Positions 7,782 to 13,879 of a stretch of DNA of 14,661 nucleotides are shown here, one piece after another. The translations under genes and the position numbers were made by a program. The DNA lies in the NCBI GenBank assembly GCA_903853735.1, contig CAINUH010000233.1, positions 1 through 14,661 on the forward strand, given 5' to 3'. The notes below the pieces were generated by a model. That model made no database searches, was not told the origin of the DNA, and saw only the letters and a list, made by a program, of their open reading frames with translations. The stretch comes from an uncultured Desulfomonile sp. (GTDB lineage Bacteria > Desulfobacterota > Desulfomonilia > Desulfomonilales > Desulfomonilaceae). Position 1 is the stretch's first letter. Every line of letters starts with the position of its first letter.

Positions 7782-8129
7782 ATGACCCACAATACCTTGA
7801 TCAAGAATATTACCTTTTCTGAGCCGCACGTCCTTGCGAACCTGGTAGACTATGAGACAGGGCGAGTGGTGAGCCGAACATTTGCTCAAAATAGAGCCAT
7901 CAGTGTTACACTTTTTGCATTTGACAAGGGGGAGGGACTCAGCACCCACACCGCGGCGGGCGATGCCTTTGTGCAGGTGTTGGATGGCGAGGCCTCAATC
8001 GACATCGGCGGAAAGCACATTTTAGTGAAGGCAGGAGAAGTAGTGGTCATGCCGGCAAATGTTCCTCATTCCCTCAATGCCGGTGAGCGTTTCAAGATGC
8101 TGCTCATTGTGGTAAAAGGAACTGACTAG
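7782..8129 (+). CDS. Small single-domain cupin protein
   Basis: This 115-residue protein is a single cupin barrel. Motif 1 spans about residues 50-69 (GEGLSTHTAAGDAFVQVLDG) and motif 2 about 85-99 (GEVVVMPANVPHSLN). Standard cupins bind a metal through two His and a Glu of motif 1 and a His of motif 2. Here His56 and His96 are present, but the second His position of motif 1 is Thr57 and the Glu position is not clearly filled, so the metal site is reduced. Such proteins may be dioxygenase-like, isomerases or simple ligand sensors; no function can be assigned. The start is ATG 7782, since AAGGAGG at 7768-7774 is ideally placed; the longer frame from TTG 7707 would run through that site. It is 51 bases upstream of the crotonase gene and likely co-transcribed with it. 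Confidence 0.8.
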   Translation: MTHNTLIKNITFSEPHVLANLVDYETGRVVSRTFAQNRAISVTLFAFDKGEGLSTHTAAGDAFVQVLDGEASIDIGGKHILVKAGEVVVMPANVPHSLNAGERFKMLLIVVKGTD

Positions 8130-8180
8130 TATTTTGGGCTCCCATTACACCTCATTACGTTAAACTTCGGGGAATCAATT

Positions 8181-8963
8181 ATGGCATATCAGTCAATTAG
8201 CTTAACCACCGAGGCCGGTGTGGGCCTGATCATGCTGAACCGGCCCGAGGCCCTTAATGCAGTAAACGATGCCATGCGAATCGAGCTGACTGAAGCACTC
8301 TGCAAACTGGAATCTGATCCTGAAATAAGAGTCCTGGTTGTTAGTGGATCGGGGAAAGCCTTCAGCGCCGGGGCGGACTTGCGGCATATCAAGCTTCTGT
8401 ATGAAGAATTTCGTAGATTCGGGCATGGGACCCAATATGGCGGTCCAGAACTGGCTCGAGCCTTTTTTGCTTTCCCCAAACCGATGATCGCGGCTATTAA
8501 CGGGGTCGCTGTAGGCTGGGGCATGACCATGCCACTCGCGTGCGACATCCGCATAGCCTCCACGCAGGCTAGGTTCTCGGCAGCTTTTGTCAGGGCAGGT
8601 TTGACTCCGGAATTCGGAAGTACGTATCTTCTCCCTCGGCTTATCGGTTACGGTCGTGCCGCAGAACTCGTGTTCACGGGTCGCATGTTACAGGCCGAGG
8701 AGGCTTTGGAAATTGGTTTGGTAAATCGCTTGGTGCCACACGAGGAATTAATGGCAGAATCAATGTCTCTGGCGCGCAGCATAGCGGGCCAGCCGCTGGA
8801 GGCTTTGATCAAGTCCAAAGGCCTGCTGCGTCGAGGCCTGGAAGCGGTTCTGGAACAGTGGATCGAGTATGAAGCGCTCGTTTTTCGTGAATGTATGACC
8901 AGCGAGGAACACTATCAGGCTGTCGTTACCCTGTTGGGCAAGATGGATTCGAAAGAGAAGTAG
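8181..8963 (+). CDS. Enoyl-CoA hydratase/isomerase (crotonase) family protein
   Basis: The 260-residue protein has the crotonase fold: the oxyanion-hole motif KAFSAGADL (59-67), the second oxyanion segment AAINGVAVGWGM (104-115), and the LTPEFGSTYLLPRLIG segment (141-156). Aligned by eye to rat mitochondrial enoyl-CoA hydratase, the two catalytic glutamates (rat Glu144 and Glu164) are replaced by Thr116 and Phe136. An acidic residue, Glu144, stands in the TPE motif, where PaaG-type isomerases carry Asp. This suggests a double-bond isomerase or another CoA-thioester reaction rather than simple hydration. A GGGGA site precedes the ATG. It lies after the cupin gene and upstream of genes for radical SAM, amidohydrolase, SDR and BcrCB-like proteins, consistent with a role in acyl-CoA breakdown. 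The family is certain; the exact reaction is not. Confidence 0.87.
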   Translation: MAYQSISLTTEAGVGLIMLNRPEALNAVNDAMRIELTEALCKLESDPEIRVLVVSGSGKAFSAGADLRHIKLLYEEFRRFGHGTQYGGPELARAFFAFPKPMIAAINGVAVGWGMTMPLACDIRIASTQARFSAAFVRAGLTPEFGSTYLLPRLIGYGRAAELVFTGRMLQAEEALEIGLVNRLVPHEELMAESMSLARSIAGQPLEALIKSKGLLRRGLEAVLEQWIEYEALVFRECMTSEEHYQAVVTLLGKMDSKEK

Positions 8964-8965
8964 CA

Positions 8966-8983
8966 GGCCGGTCAACCTCGGCC
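8966..8983 (+). terminator. Weak hairpin after the crotonase gene (possible terminator or spacer structure)
   Basis: GGCCG (8966-8970) and CGGCC (8979-8983) can pair around an 8-base loop, starting three bases after the crotonase stop. The stem is short and no U-run follows (GCGCATTTCC), so it is a poor intrinsic terminator; it could slow transcription or protect a 3' end. Confidence 0.22.
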
Positions 8984-9091
8984 AGCGCATTTCCAAAACT
9001 CCACATCATTAGGCTCTAAACGCAGTAAACGGAAACCGGATTCTCATCTGACGTTATAAAAACCTTTTACATTTATGGGGTTAGATTTTTT

Positions 9092-10537
9092 ATGCAAAAG
9101 TTAAGAGTTCTCTTTGTGATAGACAAAATAGGGTTCCTGGAAATACTCTCAATTCCAACATTATCTGCGGCTACGAAAAGGGCCGGCCACCAAGTCGAGC
9201 TGATTGAATTTGGTCGAAACGAATCGAAGACGCTGCGCGAGGTGATGACTTACGCTCCTCATGTGGTAGCTTATTCCATTTGTTCCAACGAGACAGATCG
9301 ATACTTGGATATCAATTCTCGAATTAAAAGTCGCGTTTCATGCTTTTCCGTGTTCGGCGGATCTCACCCGACTTTCTTTCCGGATCTGATCAGACGAGAC
9401 GAGGTTGATGCGATTTGCAGGGGAGAAGGTGACAGAGCCTTCCCTTATTTCCTTGACCAATTTGCAACAAACGGAATGCAGGATGCTCCTAATTTCTCAA
9501 TCAAATTGCCTAGTGGAGAGATTCGGGAAAACCCTCCCCAAAGATTAGTTGAAGATCTTGATGAGTTGCCGTTTCCTGACCGAGATCTCGTTTACTCAAA
9601 AAACCATTTCCTGGCAGCCTCGCCGATAAAATCTTTTTTTGCAGGCAGAGGGTGTCCATTCAAATGTACCTACTGCTTCAACCACGCATATCATGAACTG
9701 TATCGAGACAAGGGACATGTTGTCAGAACCAAGAGCGTTGCATATCTTGTGGAAGAACTGACGAGTGTCTCCAACAAATACCCCCTTGGTTTTGTCAAAT
9801 TCCAGGATGATGTTTTTGGGATCAAACGAAGTTGGCTCGAAGAGTTCACTGAAACCTATCCCAAAAAGATTGGTCTCCCGTTCATGTGCTACGCTCGACC
9901 CAACATGGTGACCCCGGATTACGCACGATGCCTTAAACAAGCCGGCTGTTATTCTGTGTGCATGGCAATTGAGTCCGGCAACGAGACAATCCGAAGGGAC
10001 GTGTTGCACCGAAACATGACCGACCAAAGGATCATCGAAGCTTCCTCATATTTGAAGAAAGAGGGCATCCGCCTTTACATGATCAATATGGTCGGCCTCC
10101 CCACGGAAACTGAGGAGGATATGATCGGCACCGTTAATTTAAACCGTAATGCAGGGGCGGATTTTTCGGATGCTTCGATTTTTCAGCCCTATCCTGGGAC
10201 TCATATTACTCAAAAGTGCAAAGACATCGGGTTACTGGACGAGGGGAAGGAGAGCTTCGAGAGCCAGTTTACCACTTCGGTGCTTAATTTTCCCCCGGAG
10301 TTCAAGGCAAAGGTTGAAACAATCCATCGTTTATTTTCGATTATGGTTGATCACCCATGGGTTCAGACACTTTATCCCGCCTTGTCAAAACATTCTGCGC
10401 TGAAACCGCTGCTGAATTTGATCTACAGATTCTATTACGGAGTCAATCTTCACCGTAGAATATACGCAGGCAAGATTCCTATTTCCTTGAGGCTCAGAGG
10501 CGTACTCCCTCTTCTGTTTTCAAGGAACCGAACTTGA
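9092..10537 (+). CDS. B12-binding-domain radical SAM protein (BchE-like family)
   Basis: The 481-residue protein has an N-terminal cobalamin-binding Rossmann domain (about 5-125, with FGGSHPTF at 88-95 and CRGEGDRAF at 109-117) and a radical SAM barrel (about 178-390) with the 4Fe-4S motif CPFKCTYC (Cys188, Cys192, Cys195). The downstream elements FQDDVFG, AIESGNE and MVGLPTETEEDM are typical of the BchE/oxidative cyclase-like group. The usual DxHxxG cobalamin motif is absent, as in many members that bind B12 without the lower histidine ligand. Such enzymes methylate unactivated carbons or rearrange rings. The C-terminal part (about 400-481) is basic and helical. Only a weak ribosome site (GGGG about 12 bases upstream) precedes ATG 9092. 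It sits between the crotonase and amidohydrolase genes. The domain assignment is firm; substrate unknown. Confidence 0.87.
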   Translation: MQKLRVLFVIDKIGFLEILSIPTLSAATKRAGHQVELIEFGRNESKTLREVMTYAPHVVAYSICSNETDRYLDINSRIKSRVSCFSVFGGSHPTFFPDLIRRDEVDAICRGEGDRAFPYFLDQFATNGMQDAPNFSIKLPSGEIRENPPQRLVEDLDELPFPDRDLVYSKNHFLAASPIKSFFAGRGCPFKCTYCFNHAYHELYRDKGHVVRTKSVAYLVEELTSVSNKYPLGFVKFQDDVFGIKRSWLEEFTETYPKKIGLPFMCYARPNMVTPDYARCLKQAGCYSVCMAIESGNETIRRDVLHRNMTDQRIIEASSYLKKEGIRLYMINMVGLPTETEEDMIGTVNLNRNAGADFSDASIFQPYPGTHITQKCKDIGLLDEGKESFESQFTTSVLNFPPEFKAKVETIHRLFSIMVDHPWVQTLYPALSKHSALKPLLNLIYRFYYGVNLHRRIYAGKIPISLRLRGVLPLLFSRNRT

Positions 10538-10631
10538 TCAAACCTGCTAAGATGGGATTTGGTTAGTGTTGGACGAACAAGTAATCGACTGCCGACCTGG
10601 GTCCTCCAGGGGGCAAAGCAAGAGTCGGTGC

Positions 10632-11486
10632 ATGATTGTTGATTGCCACTGTCACATCTTCACGTCCAGAATAGTCGAAAATGTTTCGGCCAGGCACGCC
10701 ATGGTTGCAGAACTCGGACTCAATGTTCAGGGTGCCGGGTTGAGGACCGATCCCCGTATGCTGGAAGAATCCGCTTCGGAAAACAATGTTGATATATGCC
10801 TTCTGCTTCCTACCGCATCACCCGACAGGGTGCGAACAGAAAACGACCGACACATGAAGTTCGCCTCAAAGCATTCGCGACTGACGTCACTGGCCACGCT
10901 GCACCCTTTTATGGACGATATGCCAGGGGAGATTCGACGGATTTTGGAGTTTGGCATCAAGGGTTTCAAGTTCTCGAGCTTTTCGCAGCGATTCGAACTC
11001 GCGTCCCGAGAAGTTGAAGCCATGCTGCTGGGAATAGCTCGAATCGGCCTGGAATTCGGTTGGGTACCGGTAATTATTCTTGATACATTCACACGCGCTG
11101 ACATCCATTTCGGAGCTGACCCAGGGCATCTGACCAGACCTGAAACGCTGATGCAGCTAGTACAACGCCACCCGGAAATCAATTTCGTTGGTTCACACAT
11201 GGGGGGACTTACATCTGAGATCAGTGAGTTACGTCGATACTTGATTCCAGCCCCGAACCTTTATCTCGACACGTCAAACGCCGCTCACACGTTGCACCAG
11301 TCTGAATTCGTGGATCTGCTGCGCATTCACGGACCAGGCCACATTCTCTTCGGAACTGACTGGCCATGGTTTCTCCACTCAGAGGAGATTCCCCACATAC
11401 GTTGTTTGCTGGAAAAAGCTGGTTACAACGAGTCGGATCAAGACGCAGTATTTGGATGCAATGCGCGCAAGCTGTTCGGAATCTGA
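10632..11486 (+). CDS. Amidohydrolase-family (Amidohydro_2, TIM-barrel) hydrolase or decarboxylase
   Basis: The 284-residue protein opens with MIVDCHCHIF, the metal-binding HxH of beta strand 1 (His6, His8). Later motifs are VGSHMGG (His189) and ILFGTDWPWF (Asp243), the beta-6 His and beta-8 Asp of the amidohydrolase superfamily. This group (PF04909) includes ACMSD and aromatic-acid decarboxylases as well as lactone hydrolases. The beta-5 strand reads PVIILDTFTR (146-155), where family members have an H; here there is Leu-Asp, so one ligand seems changed. I chose ATG 10632 because the N-terminus then fits the family exactly; a frame extends upstream to GTG 10566, adding 22 residues with no family similarity, and neither start has a strong ribosome site. 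It follows the radical SAM gene closely (28 bases by the longer start) and is probably co-transcribed with it. Confidence 0.8.
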   Translation: MIVDCHCHIFTSRIVENVSARHAMVAELGLNVQGAGLRTDPRMLEESASENNVDICLLLPTASPDRVRTENDRHMKFASKHSRLTSLATLHPFMDDMPGEIRRILEFGIKGFKFSSFSQRFELASREVEAMLLGIARIGLEFGWVPVIILDTFTRADIHFGADPGHLTRPETLMQLVQRHPEINFVGSHMGGLTSEISELRRYLIPAPNLYLDTSNAAHTLHQSEFVDLLRIHGPGHILFGTDWPWFLHSEEIPHIRCLLEKAGYNESDQDAVFGCNARKLFGI

Positions 11487-11844
11487 CTCAAATTCCACAG
11501 AGGGCAGTTCCCAGAGTTCTTCAACGATATGGGTTCAATTTTAGATATCCCGGCATCCAGAAGGCGGTAGGTAATCTCTTGGCTACTTGATCATTGAAAA
11601 CCGGCTGCAAGAGTTTATTGGCTGAATATCCTATCAACTGTGACGTTTCGTCGGTCGATGCTGGTTGTGGGCCGGCCTATTTCCATGCCAGAACTTGATA
11701 AATAGTCCTGGGATAGGACACCTCAGTAATACGGACACGATTGGAACTTGGCTCCTAAGTGTTGCTATACTCTCCAAACTCCCGTAATAGAATTACTGAT
11801 CTTTTGAGAATATGCCTACCGGCTTTTAGTGGAGGTACAACAGG
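11487..11844. other. 358-base gap without a gene
   Basis: No convincing gene, RNA or terminator is seen between the amidohydrolase and SDR genes. It holds a promoter-like extended -10 (11763-11771), an inverted pair TCAGTAAT (11723-11730) / ATTACTGA (11792-11799), a small palindrome GTAAT-AGA-ATTAC (11784-11796) and the SDR ribosome site GGAGG (11831-11835). A short peptide frame ending near 11625 (IENRLQEFIG) is not recognisable. The gap probably separates two transcription units. Confidence 0.5.
11741..11771 (+). promoter_or_regulatory. Possible extended -10 promoter for the SDR and BcrCB-like genes
   Basis: TGCTATACT (11763-11771) is an extended -10 element (TGnTATAcT). A weak -35, TTGGAA at 11741-11746, stands 19 bases upstream. 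Extended -10 promoters tolerate poor -35 boxes. Transcription would begin near 11778 and give a 5' leader of about 66 bases containing a small palindrome. Confidence 0.4.
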
Positions 11845-12609
11845 ATGGGCGATATACCCAATTTGTCGGATAAGGTGGCTATTGTGACTGGAGGCGGCAA
11901 GGGAATCGGGCGAGCAATAGCATTGGGGCTGTCAGAATCGCACGCCAAAGTGGTGGTTGCTGCCAGAACCGCATCCGAGATCCAAGCCGTGGCTGACAAG
12001 ATCACTTCTCAAGGCGGAGAAGCCATTGCGAAAGTGACTGACTTGACTCAAAACGATCAGATTGAAGCCTTGGTGGAAGCTGCCGTCAAATCATTCGGCA
12101 GGATTGACATCTTGGTCAACAACGCGGCCCGGAGCTTTTTCAGGCCGCTTATAGACCTTAGAGAGGACGGCTTTGACAAGATCTTCAACACCAATGTGAA
12201 GGCTGTTTTTCTCCTGAGCAGGGCCTGCGCCAAGGTCATGATGCAGCAGGGCGGAGGTCGCATAGTAAACATTACCACCGTGGGAGCTGAACGCGGCGGT
12301 CTTATGATGGGAGTCTATCACGCGAGCAAGGCCGCCCTAAAAATGCTTACCATGTGTATGGCCACCGAATGGGCTCCTCTCAACATTCTGGTTAATGCAG
12401 TCGGTCCCGGACTGACCCGCACACAGTTCAGCGAACCTATATGGGCCAACCCGGAAATCGAAAAGCAACTGGTGGCGAGGATTCCCCAGGGCAGGTTGGC
12501 TGAACCTGGAGACATCGTGGGGGCAGTGCTCTTCTTGTGTTCCGACGCAGCCAATTTCATCACTGGCCAGAGCATTTACGTTGACGGGGGTACATTGGCC
12601 AATACTTGA
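11845..12609 (+). CDS. Short-chain dehydrogenase/reductase (SDR)
   Basis: This 254-residue protein is a classical SDR: cofactor motif TGGGKGIG (15-22), NNA (92-94), the tyrosine motif YHASK (Tyr158, Lys162) and the closing ITGQSIYVDGG. Arg41 after the second beta strand (AART) points to NADP. The usual catalytic serine, 13 residues before the Tyr, is Thr145 in NITTVG. Thr can still donate a hydroxyl group, but this is unusual. Members of this length include FabG and the 2-hydroxycyclohexanecarboxyl-CoA dehydrogenase BadH; nothing here discriminates between them, and the neighbours suggest an acyl-CoA or alicyclic ketone/alcohol. GGAGG at 11831-11835 is 9 bases before the ATG. It is 114 bases upstream of the BcrC-like gene and likely in the same operon. 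Confidence 0.88.
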   Translation: MGDIPNLSDKVAIVTGGGKGIGRAIALGLSESHAKVVVAARTASEIQAVADKITSQGGEAIAKVTDLTQNDQIEALVEAAVKSFGRIDILVNNAARSFFRPLIDLREDGFDKIFNTNVKAVFLLSRACAKVMMQQGGGRIVNITTVGAERGGLMMGVYHASKAALKMLTMCMATEWAPLNILVNAVGPGLTRTQFSEPIWANPEIEKQLVARIPQGRLAEPGDIVGAVLFLCSDAANFITGQSIYVDGGTLANT

Positions 12610-12668
12610 TATTCCCAAGTAATCAATGTTGATAGGTGCGGTATTAGTAAAAATCGGCGTACTGCTGA

Positions 12669-12686
12669 GTTGCCTATAGAGGCGAC
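12669..12686 (+). promoter_or_regulatory. Stem-loop in the leader of the BcrC-like gene
   Basis: GTTGCCT (12669-12675) pairs with AGGCGAC (12680-12686) around the loop ATAG: a 7-bp stem with one G-U pair. The next 15 bases contain CTCTTTTG, a poor U-tract, so this might be a leaky terminator/attenuator or an mRNA processing site between SDR and BcrC-like genes. A short palindrome ATCAA-TG-TTGAT lies upstream at 12622-12633. Confidence 0.33.
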
Positions 12687-12723
12687 GTTAGCAATCTCTT
12701 TTGTTCCAAAGACGGAGGTGTAA

Positions 12724-13857
12724 ATGAGTGTTGAGGACCCCTGGAGGCAGTTTCAAGAGGTCGTGGATGCCCCTTGGGAATGGGCTCATGACTGGAAACA
12801 AAAGACAGGTCGCAAGGTGGTCGGTCACCTCCTGCCGGATGTGCCGGAAGAGATAATCCACGCGGCAGGCGCTCTGCCCGTAGCTGTTTGGGGAGCCGGC
12901 GTCCAGTTGTCCAGGGCGCAAACTCACATCCCGAGTTACACGTGCAGTCATGCTATGGGTGCACTGGAAATGGGGTTACGGGGGGACCTGGATGCTCTGG
13001 ACGGCATGGTCATACCCTATGTGTGCGACACTACACGCAATCTTTACCATGTATGGCATCGGTGTTTTCCCAAAATGGCGACCGAGTTTCTCCGTCTTCC
13101 CAAACGGTTGGATTTTAACGGAGCTAGGGAATACTTGCGGGCGGAATTCCTTCGCCTCCTGAACACCATGGGCGGGTTAACCGGTACGAAAGTGGGACTC
13201 GATGAATTGACTGCCGGCAATGCGCTTTATGACCAAAGCCGGCGGCGCCTTCGGGAAGCTTACGGGATGCAGTTGGAACAGCCCGCTGTTTGGACTCAGG
13301 AAAGAGTGCAATTACTTTTTGCGTCTTCATTGAAGGCGCCAAGAGAAGCGCACTTGGAGTGGATGGACCGCCTTCCCTGGGAAAAAGGCCGACCGGATTT
13401 TGCGAAACGCATCAGGATTTATGTCAGGGGAAAGGTGTGGGACCCGCCGGGGATCTTGGGCATCCTGGACGAACTTGGCCTGCTCGTAGTGGAAGACGAA
13501 ATAGTGACCGGATGGCGCTCGGCGTCAAAGGCCCTTGCCAGGAATGGTGATCCCCTGGAAGCGCTCGTTGAGCGTCACATGTCCCTGGTTCCTTACCCCG
13601 GGTATCATCTGGAACCTGCCATGATGGTAGAAAGTTTCCTGGACAGGGTAAGAAACAGTGGGGCCATGGGGGTGATTTTTCTCAACCCCAAGTTTTGTGA
13701 GGCTGCCGGGTTTGATACTCCTGATTTCCAAAAGGCCCTTGAAGCAGCAGGCATCCCAAGCCTGATCCTGGAGACATCTTCCCGAGGCATTTCCCTGGAA
13801 CAAATCAGGCTTCGCCTGGAAGCCTTTAGCGAACTCCTTTCCGGGGACCTGCCCTGA
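12724..13857 (+). CDS. BcrC/BadD-like subunit of benzoyl-CoA reductase / 2-hydroxyacyl-CoA dehydratase family
   Basis: The 377-residue protein matches Thauera BcrC in length and layout as I recall it: an opening region with GRKVVGHLLPDVPEEIIHAAGALPV (29-53), and three conserved cysteines that bind a 4Fe-4S cluster or sit at the active site, Cys74 (SYTCSHAMGALEMGL), Cys101 (PYVCDTTRNLYHVW) and Cys325 (NPKFCEAAGFDTP). Family enzymes receive one electron from an ATP-driven activator and use it either to dehydrate (R)-2-hydroxyacyl-CoA or to reduce the aromatic ring of benzoyl-CoA. The start is ATG 12724 with GGAGG at 12714-12718. The next gene starts 22 bases on and is the partner subunit; the short-then-long order is that of bcrC-bcrB and badD-badE. 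No activator (BcrA/BcrD or HgdC type) is in the window. The substrate is not determined. Confidence 0.86.
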   Translation: MSVEDPWRQFQEVVDAPWEWAHDWKQKTGRKVVGHLLPDVPEEIIHAAGALPVAVWGAGVQLSRAQTHIPSYTCSHAMGALEMGLRGDLDALDGMVIPYVCDTTRNLYHVWHRCFPKMATEFLRLPKRLDFNGAREYLRAEFLRLLNTMGGLTGTKVGLDELTAGNALYDQSRRRLREAYGMQLEQPAVWTQERVQLLFASSLKAPREAHLEWMDRLPWEKGRPDFAKRIRIYVRGKVWDPPGILGILDELGLLVVEDEIVTGWRSASKALARNGDPLEALVERHMSLVPYPGYHLEPAMMVESFLDRVRNSGAMGVIFLNPKFCEAAGFDTPDFQKALEAAGIPSLILETSSRGISLEQIRLRLEAFSELLSGDLP

Positions 13858-13879
13858 TTGCAACTGGAGGATTTTTGTA

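Noticed and set aside
10566..10631. Upstream GTG extension of the amidohydrolase gene
   Set aside because: The 22 extra residues have no family similarity; family members begin with the MIVDCHCH-type strand. It cannot be fully excluded because neither start has a strong ribosome site.
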